DNA from: Enterobacter cloacae
GTDB taxonomy: Bacteria > Pseudomonadota > Gammaproteobacteria > Enterobacterales > Enterobacteriaceae
NCBI RefSeq assembly: GCF_011078175.1
Contig: NZ_JAALCJ010000010.1
Span: 1 to 64,000 of the forward strand
Direction of reading: 5' to 3'
Length of the DNA stretch: 64,000 bases
Both the position numbers and the translations under genes were made by a program. Shown here one piece after another: positions 34,951-46,063 of the stretch (position 1 is its first letter; the number at the start of each line of letters is the position of its first letter). The notes below the pieces were generated by a model that was not told where the DNA came from, did not search any database, and saw only the letters and a list, made by a program, of their open reading frames with translations.

Positions 34951-35796
34951 ATGAGTCAGACATCAACCTTAAAAGGCCAGTGCATTGCCGAGTTCCTGGG
35001 TACCGGGTTGTTGATATTCTTCGGAGTAGGCTGTGTCGCTGCACTGAAAGTGGCGGGTGCCAGTTTTGGTCAGTGGGAAATCAGTATTATCTGGGGTCTG
35101 GGCGTGGCGATGGCCATCTACCTGACCGCAGGGGTTTCCGGCGCACATCTTAACCCGGCGGTGACCATCGCGTTGTGGCTGTTCGCATGCTTTGACGGAC
35201 GCAAAGTTGTTCCTTTCATCATTTCGCAATTTGCCGGCGCCTTTTGCGCAGCGGCGTTAGTTTACGGGCTTTATTACAATCTTTTCATCGACGTCGAACA
35301 GACGCATCATATGGTGCGTGGCAGTGTCGAAAGTCTGGATCTGGCAGGCATTTTCTCAACGTATCCAAATCCGCATATCAATTTTGTGCAGGCGTTCGCG
35401 GTTGAAATGGTGATTACCGCTATTCTGATGGGCGTTATCATGGCGCTCGGTGACGACGGAAACGGCATTCCGCGCGGCCCGCTGGCGCCACTTTTGATTG
35501 GCCTTCTCATTGCGGTAATTGGCGCATCCATGGGTCCGCTGACCGGCTTTGCGATGAATCCGGCGCGTGACCTGGGTCCGAAAACCTTCGCCTTCTTTGC
35601 GGGATGGGGCGAAGTCGCCTTCACGGGCGGCAAAGACATTCCTTACTTCCTGGTTCCGCTGTTCGGGCCCATCGTAGGGGCGGCGCTGGGCGCATTCGGC
35701 TATCGCAAACTCATTGGTCGCCACTTACCGTGCGACACCTGTGTGGAAGAGGAAAAAGAGACGACTTCCACCACACAACAAAAAGCTTCGCTGTAA
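34951..35796 (+). CDS. glpF: glycerol uptake facilitator, aquaglyceroporin
   Basis: GlpF lets glycerol and other small polyols diffuse across the inner membrane. The 281-residue product has six transmembrane helices and two half-helices carrying the NPA motifs GAHLNPAVT (about residue 66) and FAMNPARDLGP (about 200); the aspartate after the second motif marks a glycerol channel rather than a water channel. It is the first gene of glpFK, 21 bp ahead of glpK. Confidence 0.97.
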   Translation: MSQTSTLKGQCIAEFLGTGLLIFFGVGCVAALKVAGASFGQWEISIIWGLGVAMAIYLTAGVSGAHLNPAVTIALWLFACFDGRKVVPFIISQFAGAFCAAALVYGLYYNLFIDVEQTHHMVRGSVESLDLAGIFSTYPNPHINFVQAFAVEMVITAILMGVIMALGDDGNGIPRGPLAPLLIGLLIAVIGASMGPLTGFAMNPARDLGPKTFAFFAGWGEVAFTGGKDIPYFLVPLFGPIVGAALGAFGYRKLIGRHLPCDTCVEEEKETTSTTQQKASL

Positions 35797-37326
<1,530 letters not shown>

Positions 37327-37336
37327 GAAAACCGCC

Positions 37337-37420
37337 CCCCTCACCCCGGCCCTCTCCCCTTTTGGGAGAGGGTGTTTTTTAGTCCCCTCGCCCCTTTGGG
37401 GAGAAGGTTAGGGTGAGGGG
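37337..37420. repeat. CCCTCTCCC-type palindromic repeat, copy 4 (double)
   Basis: Two units: CCCTCACCCCGGCCCTCTCCCCTTTTGGGAGAGGG followed by TTTTTT, then CCCCTCGCCCCTTTGGGGAGAAGG with the tail TTAGGGTGAGGGG. It separates glpK from glpX, and the first hairpin with its T-run could act as a terminator or attenuator between the two genes. Confidence 0.8.
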
Positions 37421-37496
37421 TCCAGACCGCACCCCCTTCCCCCTCCCCACTCTGTGATAAACTTCGTGCAATTCCTTTTGATTGTACGAGTACCTC

Positions 37497-38507
37497 ATGA
37501 AACGTGAACTGGCTATCGAGTTTTCCCGCGTCACCGAAGCTGCCGCCCTCGCAGGCTACAAGTGGCTGGGCCGTGGCGACAAAAATACCGCAGACGGCGC
37601 AGCCGTCCACGCCATGCGCATTGTGCTTAATCAGGTCAATATCGATGGCACTATCGTCATTGGCGAAGGCGAAATCGACGAAGCCCCAATGCTCTACATC
37701 GGTGAAAAAGTCGGGACCGGCAAAGGCGATGCGGTGGATATCGCGGTCGATCCTATTGAAGGCACACGCATGACGGCGATGGGTCAGGCCAACGCGCTGG
37801 CGGTGCTGGCGGTGGGCGATAAGGGCTGCTTCCTCAACGCGCCCGATATGTACATGGAAAAGCTGATCGTCGGTCCTGGCGCTAAAGGCGCTATCGACCT
37901 TAGCCTGCCGCTGGACGCCAACCTGCGCAATATCGCGGCGGCGCTGGGCAAAGGGCTTAGCGAACTCACCGTGACCATCCTGGCAAAACCGCGCCACGAC
38001 GCTACCATCGCCTGGCTGCAAACGCTTGGCGTGCGCGTGTTTGCTATTCCGGATGGCGACGTGGCTGCGTCTATTCTGACCTGCATGCCGGACAGCGAAG
38101 TCGACGTACTTTACGGCATCGGCGGTGCGCCGGAAGGTGTGGTTTCTGCGGCAGTGATCCGCGCGCTGGACGGCGATATGCAGGCGCGTCTGCTGCCACG
38201 CCATGAGGTCAAAGGCGACAGCGACGAGAACCTTCGCATTGGTGCAGACGAACTGGCGCGATGTGCAGCGATGGGCATTGAGGCCAATAAAGTGCTGGCG
38301 CTGAACGACATGGCACGCAGCGACAACGTGGTCTTCTCTGCAACCGGCATCACCAAAGGCGACCTGCTGGACGGCATCACCCGCAAAGGCAACATGGCGA
38401 CCACCGAAACGCTGCTGATCCGCGGTAAATCCCGCACCATTCGCCGCATTAAGTCCGTTCACTATCTCGATCGGAAAGATCCGGACGTGCAGACGCACAT
38501 TCTGTAA
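37497..38507 (+). CDS. glpX: fructose-1,6-bisphosphatase class II
   Basis: GlpX hydrolyses fructose 1,6-bisphosphate in gluconeogenesis, a manganese-dependent enzyme. The 336-residue product carries the lithium-sensitive phosphatase motifs GEGEIDEAPM near residue 57 and DPIEGTRMT near 85. The start MKRELAIEFSR at 37497 fits E. coli; the frame is open five codons upstream. In E. coli it belongs to the glpFKX operon; here a double palindromic repeat fills most of the 170-bp gap after glpK, so it may have partly independent expression. Confidence 0.96.
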   Translation: MKRELAIEFSRVTEAAALAGYKWLGRGDKNTADGAAVHAMRIVLNQVNIDGTIVIGEGEIDEAPMLYIGEKVGTGKGDAVDIAVDPIEGTRMTAMGQANALAVLAVGDKGCFLNAPDMYMEKLIVGPGAKGAIDLSLPLDANLRNIAAALGKGLSELTVTILAKPRHDATIAWLQTLGVRVFAIPDGDVAASILTCMPDSEVDVLYGIGGAPEGVVSAAVIRALDGDMQARLLPRHEVKGDSDENLRIGADELARCAAMGIEANKVLALNDMARSDNVVFSATGITKGDLLDGITRKGNMATTETLLIRGKSRTIRRIKSVHYLDRKDPDVQTHIL

Positions 38508-38603
38508 AACCGTTTGATCGATAGAGCTTTCCGGCCCGAATGGGCTGGAAATGTTTCCCACAAGTACGGAAGATAGAAGAGAGAAACAGCACAGGAGAAG
38601 ATC

Positions 38604-39350
38604 ATGGCGGACTGGGTAACAGGTAAAGTCACAAAGGTACAGTTCTGGACCGATGCGCTATTTAGTCTCACGCTGCACGCTCCCGTCCATCCGTTTACTG
38701 CCGGGCAATTTGCCAAGCTCGGGCTGGATATCGACGGTGAACGCGTACAGCGCGCCTACTCTTACGTTAATGCGCCTGATAACCCGGACCTTGAGTTCTA
38801 TCTGGTTACCGTCCCGGACGGTAAGCTCAGCCCGCGCCTCGCCGCGCTGAAGCCGGGCGATGAAGTGCAGATTGTCTCCGACGCGGCGGGGTTCTTCGTG
38901 CTGGATGAAATCCCCGATTGTGACACACTCTGGATGCTGGCGACCGGCACGGCCATCGGCCCGTATCTCTCCATTCTGCAATACGGCAAGGATCTGGAGC
39001 GCTTTAAAAATATCGTGCTGGTTCACGCCGCGCGCTACGCCGCAGACCTGAGCTATTTGCCGCAAATGCAGGCGCTGGAGCAGCGATATGGCGGAAAGTT
39101 AAAAATTCAGACGGTGGTCAGCCGCGAAACCGCAGCCGGCTCGTTAACCGGTCGCGTTCCGGCGTTGATTGAAAGCGGCGCGCTGGAAGAGGCTGTAGGT
39201 TTACCGATGAATACCGAAACCAGCCATGTGATGCTGTGCGGTAACCCCCAGATGGTACGAGATACGCAGCAGCTGCTGAAGGATTCCCGGCAGATGACGA
39301 AGCACCTTCGCCGCCGGCCGGGCCATATGACCGCCGAACACTACTGGTGA
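38604..39350 (+). CDS. fpr: ferredoxin/flavodoxin-NADP+ reductase
   Basis: Fpr passes electrons between NADPH and flavodoxin or ferredoxin, for example to activate radical SAM enzymes and in the SoxRS response. The 248-residue product has the FAD-binding motif RAYSYVNAP near residue 50, the NADP-binding LATGTAIGPYLSIL near 110 and LCGNPQMV near 212, and ends HYW with an aromatic C-terminus as in E. coli. Its stop codon abuts the convergent yiiR stop. Confidence 0.96.
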   Translation: MADWVTGKVTKVQFWTDALFSLTLHAPVHPFTAGQFAKLGLDIDGERVQRAYSYVNAPDNPDLEFYLVTVPDGKLSPRLAALKPGDEVQIVSDAAGFFVLDEIPDCDTLWMLATGTAIGPYLSILQYGKDLERFKNIVLVHAARYAADLSYLPQMQALEQRYGGKLKIQTVVSRETAAGSLTGRVPALIESGALEEAVGLPMNTETSHVMLCGNPQMVRDTQQLLKDSRQMTKHLRRRPGHMTAEHYW

Positions 39351-39770
39351 TCAGCGGTACTTCACCTCAAGGGTATCTTTTCCGTATTTGTTCTCGTTCT
39401 GGGTGCCGATAAACGCGCCCAGTTCGACAACCATCATCACAAAGATCACCGTCGGCAGCAGTCTGCCCACCACCCACGGGAGGATTGAGGGCAGCATTGA
39501 CCAGTTCCCCGCCACCAGCATCCACGCCAGAATAACCAGTAAAGCCCATGCACCGGAGCGGCCACGATCGTGCAGACGTTTCACCACTACGGCGGCGGTT
39601 GGCCACAGTAAACAGACCAGCGCAAATGCCGCCGTTTGCGTGCTCAACCATGCGTTGTAGGCAACAAAAAACAGAAGCAGCATGGCGACAACCCACGTTG
39701 CAATCCAGATCCAGAAGTCGCGGCGTCCAATACGCCCTTTGAATGAAAACAGCCACTGCTGTATGGTCAT
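39351..39770 (-). CDS. yiiR: DUF805 family inner membrane protein YiiR
   Basis: A 139-residue hydrophobic protein with four likely membrane segments and the DUF805 signature: FKGRIGRRDFWIW near the N-terminus and KRLHDRGRSG in the loop after the second segment. Its function is unknown. The ATG at 39770 (MTIQQWLFSF) is favoured because a GGTTCC-flanked upstream frame to 39830 is not conserved and this start gives the family N-terminus. It converges on fpr with no intergenic bases, as in E. coli. Confidence 0.9.
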   Translation of the reverse strand: MTIQQWLFSFKGRIGRRDFWIWIATWVVAMLLLFFVAYNAWLSTQTAAFALVCLLWPTAAVVVKRLHDRGRSGAWALLVILAWMLVAGNWSMLPSILPWVVGRLLPTVIFVMMVVELGAFIGTQNENKYGKDTLEVKYR

Positions 39771-39882
39771 GTAAGGTTCCTTATTATTGTTTAGCCCACA
39801 TTTTACCCTGGAGTTGTGACCTTTTGACAAGCCGACCAGATATCGTTTTAATCATGGGCTATGACGGCCAGGGGCAATGTTG

Positions 39883-40479
39883 ATGAAAAGTTCGGCACAC
39901 TCTCTTTATTTGTGTTTAGCGATGCTCAGCGCCAGTTTTCCCCTGTACGCCGCAGAAACGCCTTCCCCGGCCACCGCCCCCTATCTTCTGGCGGGTGCCC
40001 CTTCTTTCGATCAATCTATCAGCCAGTTCCGCGAAGCTTTCAACAAAGAAAATCCCTCCCTTCCGCTGGGAGAGTTCCGTGCCATTGACAGCGCCCGCGA
40101 TACGCCGACCCTGACCCGCGCGGCAAGCAAAATCAACGAGAATCTGTATGCCTCTACCGCCCTTGAGCGCGGAACGTTAAAAATCAAAAGCATGCAGATC
40201 ACCTGGCTGCCGATTCAGGGGCCAGAGCAGAAAGCAGCGAAAGCGAAAGCGCTGGAGTATATGAGCGCAATTTTGCGCGCCTTTACCCCCACCTTCACAA
40301 AAGCGCAAAGCCAGCAGAAGCTGCAAAAATTGCTTACCGCCGGGAAAAACAAACGCTATTACGCCGATACGGAAGGTGCCGTTCGCTATGTCGTCGCAGA
40401 TAACGGCGAAAAGGGGCTGACCTTCGCGGTTGAACCGATTAAGCTGGCCCTATCAGACGCACTCGAGGGGGCGAATTAA
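39883..40479 (+). CDS. yiiQ: DUF1454 family periplasmic protein YiiQ
   Basis: A 198-residue protein with a signal peptide (MKSSAHSLYLCLAMLSASFPLYA) and a DUF1454 domain that includes the conserved APSFDQSISQFREAFN-like start, ASKINENLYASTALERGTLK near residue 85 and NKRYYADTEGAVRYVVADNGEKG near the end. Function unknown; likely periplasmic. Two ATGs are possible: 39883 is preferred because AGGGG lies about 8 bp upstream, and 39877 would be too close. tpiA follows. Confidence 0.9.
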   Translation: MKSSAHSLYLCLAMLSASFPLYAAETPSPATAPYLLAGAPSFDQSISQFREAFNKENPSLPLGEFRAIDSARDTPTLTRAASKINENLYASTALERGTLKIKSMQITWLPIQGPEQKAAKAKALEYMSAILRAFTPTFTKAQSQQKLQKLLTAGKNKRYYADTEGAVRYVVADNGEKGLTFAVEPIKLALSDALEGAN

Positions 40480-40590
40480 TGACAAAAAGCAAAGCCTTTC
40501 GAGGGAAAATCTCTATACTGATTCACAGACCATGCTGCCCTTAAGGGTGGCCATATTCCTTAATTCGCTTATTGAGCGTGGAGAATTGAA

Positions 40591-41358
40591 ATGCGACATC
40601 CTTTAGTGATGGGTAACTGGAAACTGAACGGCAGCCGCCACATGGTAAACGAACTGGTTGCTAACCTGCGTAAAGAGCTGGCTGGCGTGACCGGCTGCGC
40701 GGTTGCTATCGCTCCGCCGGATATGTACCTGGATCTGGCTAAACGTGCCGCTGACGGCAGCCACATCGTGCTGGGCGCGCAAAACGTTGACGTTAACCTG
40801 TCCGGCGCATTCACCGGTGAAACCTCCGCTGAAATGCTGAAAGACATCGGCGCGAAATACATCATCATCGGCCACTCTGAGCGTCGCACCTACCACAAAG
40901 AATCTGACGAGTTCATCGCGAAGAAATTCGCCGTGCTGAAAGAGCAGGGTCTGATCCCGGTTCTGTGCATCGGTGAAACCGAAGCAGAAAACGAAGCAGG
41001 CAAAACCGAAGAAGTGTGCGCACGTCAGATCGACGCTGTGCTGAAAACCCAGGGCGCGGCAGCGTTCGAAGGCGCGGTTATCGCTTACGAGCCAGTCTGG
41101 GCGATCGGTACCGGCAAATCTGCAACTCCAGCGCAGGCACAGGCGGTGCACAAGTTCATTCGTGACCACATTGCAAAAGCAGACGCGAAAGTGGCTGAGC
41201 AGGTCATCATCCAGTACGGCGGTTCCGTTAACGCATCAAACGCAGCTGAGCTGTTCACCCAGCCAGACATCGACGGCGCGCTGGTTGGCGGCGCATCCCT
41301 GAAAGCAGACGCTTTCGCGGTGATCGTTAAAGCGGCAGAAGCGGCTAAGCAGGCGTAA
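40591..41358 (+). CDS. tpiA: triosephosphate isomerase
   Basis: TpiA interconverts glyceraldehyde 3-phosphate and dihydroxyacetone phosphate. The 255-residue TIM barrel keeps the catalytic lysine (GNWKLNGS, about residue 11), the histidine in IIGHSERR (about 95) and the glutamate in [12 protein letters not shown] (about 167), plus the phosphate-binding GGSV and GGAS loops. Codon use is strongly biased, as expected of a highly expressed glycolytic gene. pfkA, another glycolytic gene, is 3.6 kb away. Confidence 0.98.
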   Translation: MRHPLVMGNWKLNGSRHMVNELVANLRKELAGVTGCAVAIAPPDMYLDLAKRAADGSHIVLGAQNVDVNLSGAFTGETSAEMLKDIGAKYIIIGHSERRTYHKESDEFIAKKFAVLKEQGLIPVLCIGETEAENEAGKTEEVCARQIDAVLKTQGAAAFEGAVIAYEPVWAIGTGKSATPAQAQAVHKFIRDHIAKADAKVAEQVIIQYGGSVNASNAAELFTQPDIDGALVGGASLKADAFAVIVKAAEAAKQA

Positions 41359-41369
41359 TTGCCTGTGTG

Positions 41370-41450
41370 GCGGGTGGCGCTTGCGCTTACCCGCCCTACG
41401 CTCTTCTCCTCCCTCACCCTTCGGGAGAGGCTTGGGGTGAGGGGAAACAC
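41370..41450. repeat. REP-like palindrome plus CCCTCTCCC-type repeat, copy 5
   Basis: Between the convergent tpiA and transporter genes lie a REP-like unit (GGCGGGTGGCGCTTGCGCTTACCCGCC, 41370-41396) and a shortened CCCTCACCC-TTC-GGGAGAGG...GGGGTGAGGGG element (41411-41443). The two classes are directly adjacent here. Confidence 0.75.
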
Positions 41451-41461
41451 CTCGCACCGAA

Positions 41462-42766
41462 CTACACTTTCCCCAGCAGGCTAAACCATAAATAATCCAG
41501 CGGCAGCAGCACCAGATACGTCGCAATCGCCAGCGCCAGACAGAGCAGCATCCCCGCCTTCGCAGGCACTTTCCCTAAGCCCATCGCCACCACAATCGGC
41601 GACGCCTGATACGGTAGCAGCGGCGTGGAATACCCCAGAACCTGAATCATGATCACCGACAGCAGCGGGAAGCCGGTCGCGTCGGAGAAGCTCTGCGCCA
41701 GCGTGGTGTACAGCGCCGGCACGCCGTTGGCGGTCATAATGAAGTTGAGCGCCGTGGTGATCCCCGTCAGCGCCAGGAAGCTGGTAAACGGGCGGTCTGC
41801 ATCCAGCGGCATGATATGGAGCAGCGCCTCGCCTACGGCCGCACCGATACCGGTCTGCGTCACCGTTATGGCCAGCCCGAGTATACCCGCGACGTAAATA
41901 CAGGTACGCATATTCACCCCCGCAGAAAACTCCTCCCCGGTGATAAAACCGACGCGCGGCAGCATAACGATGACCGAGGCCGCCAGGCCCGTCCACGCTG
42001 GCCCAACGCCGTGCCAGCTCTCAGTCACCCACATCGTCAACACCACCGCCAGCAGCCAGGCGAGTCGTTTTTCGTCACGCCCCATCGGTTCCGATGGCGC
42101 GAGCTCCTTCGCCGGTTTCGGGTTGCCGGGGAACAGCCAGCAGATCAGGCCAATCAGAATCAGGCCTTTGAGAATACCCAGCACCGGCGTGTGCAGCAGC
42201 AGATACGGGACATAATTGAGGTGAATACCATACGAGCCTTCCGCCGCACCGCTCATTACCAGGTTGGGGACATTGGCGGGCAGGATAGTGGCCGAGAGCT
42301 GGAAGGTGCCAAACCCAACCGCCAGCGCCAGGCCGAACCAGGCGCGGGAGCCATCAGGAATGCCGGCCCGCTTCGCCATCGCGGCGACAATCGGCATCAG
42401 CAGCGCAATACGTCCCATGTTCGACGGCATCACGAATGCCAGGGCATAGCTCAGCAGCACAACGCTTGCCACCATCAGCATCCAGGAGTCGGTAAGCTTT
42501 GCGGACAGCGCCCGGGCGGCCCTGTCCGCCAGGCCGGTTTTCCGAATCGCCACGCCCAGCACAAAGCCGCTGAACACCAGCCAGAAGGCAGACGAGGCGA
42601 AGCCGCCGAAGATCACTTCCGGCGGGGCGATTCTGGCGGCCATCGCCGCCGTAAAGAACAGCAGCGCGGTGATAAATTCCGGCAACAGCGACGTCGCCCA
42701 CAGCACGATGGTGACGCCGACGATCAGCGAGGGAAGCAGCAGAGGATGCGTTAACCAGAGCGACAT
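41462..42766 (-). CDS. SLC13/DASS-type anion permease
   Basis: This 434-residue integral membrane protein has about eleven hydrophobic segments and the features of the divalent anion:Na+ symporter / arsenite permease-like superfamily, with repeated helix-hairpin regions such as VMPSNMGRIALLMPIV (about residue 112) and FIMTANGVPALYTTLA (about 340), where sodium and carboxylate or inorganic anion would bind. The substrate cannot be inferred; dicarboxylate or sulfate-like anions are typical of the superfamily. E. coli K-12 has no such gene between tpiA and cdh, so this is an accessory gene. Its neighbours do not suggest a pathway. Confidence 0.8.
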   Translation of the reverse strand: MSLWLTHPLLLPSLIVGVTIVLWATSLLPEFITALLFFTAAMAARIAPPEVIFGGFASSAFWLVFSGFVLGVAIRKTGLADRAARALSAKLTDSWMLMVASVVLLSYALAFVMPSNMGRIALLMPIVAAMAKRAGIPDGSRAWFGLALAVGFGTFQLSATILPANVPNLVMSGAAEGSYGIHLNYVPYLLLHTPVLGILKGLILIGLICWLFPGNPKPAKELAPSEPMGRDEKRLAWLLAVVLTMWVTESWHGVGPAWTGLAASVIVMLPRVGFITGEEFSAGVNMRTCIYVAGILGLAITVTQTGIGAAVGEALLHIMPLDADRPFTSFLALTGITTALNFIMTANGVPALYTTLAQSFSDATGFPLLSVIMIQVLGYSTPLLPYQASPIVVAMGLGKVPAKAGMLLCLALAIATYLVLLPLDYLWFSLLGKV

Positions 42767-42839
42767 ACCTGTCTCCTGTAGAATTTTTCAGCAAGTCTAC
42801 GGCGACAGGCAGGGCGAGTAAACGCTATTTATGGTGGGG

Positions 42840-43583
42840 TCACTTCAGGATATCGCATTGATGATCCTGCAATTCCTCAGCCGACGCGCGGTTAAAGGTA
42901 AGCAGGTTACGCTCTGTCGCCAGCAATACAAACGAGCCGTCCGACTGCTGCGCCATCGCCAGTGCGAAGCGTCCCATATGGTCGCGCGCTTCCGGCAGTT
43001 CTTCCGCCAGCATCATAAACGGGCTTCGCTGCACCAGTTCGTTCTCCGTTACCCGACGGGCAAGGTACTCATGCCCTTCCAGCCCGCCCGGAAGCGGTAG
43101 CCACTGGGTGCTGATTTGCCCCTGCGCCGCGTTCAGCTTCTCGCGCACGTCCTGGCGCAGGCAGGAAATGTGGATATGAAAATGGTTTTGCGTGCGCCCG
43201 GTTGGTGAGTTGATGGTCAGCGAAATAGCGCTGTCAGGCACATCGCCCCCCCGTTTCATGCTCATAAAATGACGTGACTGCCACGCCAGCCAGAAGAAAT
43301 TCGGTGTATGCGGCTCCGTCAGCAGCGGGCTTTCGGTGCCGTTAATACGGTACGTGGGCATCAGGAGGTATTGCAGCGGCCCGTTGCGGTCTTTAAACAC
43401 CACGTAGCCCGCATCCGGCTTTACCTGCGCACACGGCGCCGGGTTACGGTTGTGCAGCTGGTTGGGCACACACTGGTCGAGAACAATATGACGCAACGCA
43501 TTTGGATTACCCGCTTTCATCCAGTACACGCCGCCTGCGGTAATGGCGAGAACAATCAGGATCAGTACGATAATTTTCTTCAC
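42840..43583 (-). CDS. cdh: CDP-diacylglycerol pyrophosphatase
   Basis: Cdh hydrolyses CDP-diacylglycerol to CMP and phosphatidate at the inner membrane. The 247-residue product has an N-terminal membrane anchor ([20 protein letters not shown]) and a HIT-like domain with the histidine cluster [10 protein letters not shown] near residue 148. The GTG at 43583 is chosen because AGGGAA lies eight bases upstream and the result lines up with the E. coli start; an upstream ATG at 43637 would overlap the sbp terminator zone and adds an unconserved stretch. Confidence 0.92.
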   Translation of the reverse strand: MKKIIVLILIVLAITAGGVYWMKAGNPNALRHIVLDQCVPNQLHNRNPAPCAQVKPDAGYVVFKDRNGPLQYLLMPTYRINGTESPLLTEPHTPNFFWLAWQSRHFMSMKRGGDVPDSAISLTINSPTGRTQNHFHIHISCLRQDVREKLNAAQGQISTQWLPLPGGLEGHEYLARRVTENELVQRSPFMMLAEELPEARDHMGRFALAMAQQSDGSFVLLATERNLLTFNRASAEELQDHQCDILK

Positions 43584-43639
43584 AACGCGTTCCCTGTTTT
43601 CAATAGAGGCAAAAGAGTAACGCAAAATGATGACCAAAT

Positions 43640-43671
43640 AAAAAACCCGGCGGATTTCTCACGCCGGGTTA
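43640..43671 (-). terminator. sbp terminator
   Basis: On the minus strand AACCCGGCG-TGAGAAATC-CGCCGGGTT is followed by TTTTTATTT, 24 bp after the sbp stop codon. Confidence 0.88.
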
Positions 43672-43694
43672 CCGTGTCGTTCTTTGTAAAACGC

Positions 43695-44684
43695 TTAGCG
43701 CTTGCTGATCTGATCGAAGGTGCCGCCGTTAGAGAAGTGCTCTTTCTGCGCTTTGGTCCAGCCGCCAAAAACCTCATCGATAGTAAACAGCTTCAGTTTC
43801 GGGAAAGCGTTTTCGTATTTCTTCGCGACGGCCTCATCGCGCGGGCGGTAGAAGTTTTTCGCCGCAATTTCCTGCCCTTCCGGTGAGTAAAGGTACTTCA
43901 GGTAGGCTTCCGCCACCGCTTTGGTCCCTTTCTTATCAACGACCTTATCGACCACGGAGACGGTCGGCTCAGCCAGGATCGATTCGCTCGGGGTGACGAT
44001 CTCGAACTTGTCTTTACCCAGCTCGTTGGTCGCCAGCAGAGCTTCGTTTTCCCAGGCGATCAGCACATCGCCAATGCCGCGCTCGACGAAGGTGTTGGTT
44101 GCGCCGCGCGCGCCGGAGTCCAGCACCTCGACGTTTTTAAACAGTGCTTTGACGAAGTCTTGTGCTTTGGCCTGATCGCCGTTGTTGTGGTGCAGCGCGT
44201 AACCCCAGGCCGCCAGATAGTTCCAGCGTGCGCCGCCGGAGCTTTTCGGGTTCGGCGTGATAACAGACACGCCCGGCTTAACCAGGTCGTTCCAGTCTTT
44301 AATCTGTTTTGGGTTGCCTTTACGCACCAGGAAGACGATGGTCGAGGTGTATGGCGCGGAGTTGTCCGGCAGGCGTTTGATCCAGTTTTTATCGATACGG
44401 CCACGTTCCGCAATCGCATCCACGTCATAGGCCAGCGCCAGGGTGACCACATCGGCTTCAATGCCGTTGATCACCGATGTCGCCTGCTTACCGGAACCAC
44501 CGTGGGACTGGCGAACCACCACGTTATCGCCGGTTTCCTGTTTCCAGTGCGCCGCGAAAGCTTTGTTGTACTGGTCGTACAGTTCACGCGTCGGATCGTA
44601 CGACACGTTCAGTAACTGAATGTCCTTTGCCAGAACGCTGGTCGATGCCAGCAATAATGTTAACCCCACGCCCCATTTATTCAT
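43695..44684 (-). CDS. sbp: periplasmic sulfate-binding protein
   Basis: Sbp delivers sulfate to the CysTWA ABC transporter and can substitute for the thiosulfate-binding CysP. The 329-residue product has a signal peptide ([19 protein letters not shown]) and the mature start [17 protein letters not shown] with the sulfate-binding SHGGSGKQ motif near residue 60 and [13 protein letters not shown] near 150. CysB control is expected from E. coli but no site was identified by eye. It lies between cdh and pfkA. Confidence 0.96.
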   Translation of the reverse strand: MNKWGVGLTLLLASTSVLAKDIQLLNVSYDPTRELYDQYNKAFAAHWKQETGDNVVVRQSHGGSGKQATSVINGIEADVVTLALAYDVDAIAERGRIDKNWIKRLPDNSAPYTSTIVFLVRKGNPKQIKDWNDLVKPGVSVITPNPKSSGGARWNYLAAWGYALHHNNGDQAKAQDFVKALFKNVEVLDSGARGATNTFVERGIGDVLIAWENEALLATNELGKDKFEIVTPSESILAEPTVSVVDKVVDKKGTKAVAEAYLKYLYSPEGQEIAAKNFYRPRDEAVAKKYENAFPKLKLFTIDEVFGGWTKAQKEHFSNGGTFDQISKR

Positions 44685-44813
44685 CGCCCGGCTCTCTTAT
44701 GCAGTGTTTTAATGAATGCAGCGTGCCAGAAAGCTAACCGATGATTAAAGAATAAAAAAAGATTGGCTATAACGTGGAGGAATAAAAAGAAGAATGTGAG
44801 CAGCCAGATGTCC

Positions 44814-44843
44814 TCACCCCAATCCTCTCCCACGGGAGAGGGA
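44814..44843. repeat. CCCTCTCCC-type palindromic repeat, copy 6
   Basis: CCTCACCCCAATCCTCTCCC-ACG-GGAGAGGG, an abbreviated copy with a 3-base loop, lies between sbp and the pfkA terminator. Confidence 0.75.
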
Positions 44844-44848
44844 GCAAA

Positions 44849-44883
44849 AATAAAAAACGGTAACCCAAAGGTTACCGTTTTGC
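44849..44883 (-). terminator. pfkA terminator
   Basis: On the minus strand AAAACGGTAACC-TTTG-GGTTACCGTTTT, a perfect long stem followed by a T-rich tail, begins about 35 bp after the pfkA stop codon. Confidence 0.9.
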
Positions 44884-44916
44884 ATTTACCTTGCCGCCAC
44901 CGGGCAACAGCGCCAA

Positions 44917-45879
44917 TCAGTACAGTTTTTTCGCGCAGTCCAGCCAGTCACCTTTGAACGGACGCTTCATGTTTTCAATAGCGTCGATGATGTCATGATG
45001 AACCAGTTTCTCGTTCTGAATACCGACGCAGCGGCCGCCATGGCCCTGTAGCAGCAGTTCGATCGCGTAAGCACCCATGCGGGATGCCAGGATACGGTCG
45101 TACGGGCCCGGGGAACCACCGCGCTGAATGTGGCCCAGAACCGTCGCGCGAGTTTCGCGTTTGGTTTCGGTTTCGATGTACTTCGCCAGCTCGTCAACGT
45201 CACAGATGTGTTCGGTGATAGCCACAATCGCGTGTTTCTTACCTTTCGCGATACCGGCTTTGATTTCGGCGACCAGATCTTCACGGCTGAATTCCACTTC
45301 CGGCACCACCACGAACTCACACCCACCGGCAATGGCCGCTGCCAGAGTCAGATCCCCGCAGTAACGGCCCATGACTTCAACAATGGAAATACGCTGGTGA
45401 GAGGAAGAGGTGTCACGCAGGCGGTCAATCGCCTCTACAACGGTACCCAGCGCGGTGAAGTAGCCGATGGTGTAGTCGGTGCCTTTGATGTCGTTGTCGA
45501 TGGTGCCAGGCAAACCGATGCACGGGAAGCCCATTTCAGTCAGACGTTTTGCACCCATGTACGAGCCGTCGCCGCCGATAACCACCAGCGCGTCCAGGCC
45601 ACGTTTCTTCATGTTTTCGATAGCCACTTCACGGATGTGTTCGTCACGAAATTCAGGGAAGCGCGCAGAACCGAGGAAAGTACCACCACGGTTGATCATG
45701 TCAGACACGCTGTAGCGGTCGAGCTGAACCATACGGTCTTCATACAGACCCAGGTAACCGTCATAGATACCAAAAACTTCCAGGCCTTCCGTCAGCGCTG
45801 CCCGGACAACCCCACGGATTGCCGCGTTCATGCCCGGCGCATCACCGCCGCTTGTCAACACACCGATTTTCTTAATCAT
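44917..45879 (-). CDS. pfkA: 6-phosphofructokinase I
   Basis: PfkA phosphorylates fructose 6-phosphate with ATP, the committed step of glycolysis. The 320-residue product has the ATP-binding [15 protein letters not shown] at the N-terminus, [12 protein letters not shown] near residue 102 and the catalytic [16 protein letters not shown] near 124. The start [12 protein letters not shown] at 45879 follows an AGGTAG site and matches E. coli; the upstream 29-codon open frame is not conserved. Confidence 0.98.
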   Translation of the reverse strand: MIKKIGVLTSGGDAPGMNAAIRGVVRAALTEGLEVFGIYDGYLGLYEDRMVQLDRYSVSDMINRGGTFLGSARFPEFRDEHIREVAIENMKKRGLDALVVIGGDGSYMGAKRLTEMGFPCIGLPGTIDNDIKGTDYTIGYFTALGTVVEAIDRLRDTSSSHQRISIVEVMGRYCGDLTLAAAIAGGCEFVVVPEVEFSREDLVAEIKAGIAKGKKHAIVAITEHICDVDELAKYIETETKRETRATVLGHIQRGGSPGPYDRILASRMGAYAIELLLQGHGGRCVGIQNEKLVHHDIIDAIENMKRPFKGDWLDCAKKLY

Positions 45880-46063
45880 GACTACCTCTGAACTTAGGAA
45901 TGCAAAATTGAAATCTGCTGCCGGAAGAAACTGTTCAACCGTCGAATACTGCAAATAGTATATCAATCCCTTCCAGCTGAATTGATTCAGGTCAGGCCAT
46001 ATGGTGGTAATTTATCCACAAAATGCTGCTCTGGCTCACTTTTTTACAACGAATTACGAAAGC

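Noticed and set aside
41816-42754. Open frame of 312 codons on the plus strand opposite the permease gene
   Set aside because: The product is dominated by Arg, His and Gln, as expected from the reverse complement of a hydrophobic membrane protein gene. The minus-strand frame is the real gene.
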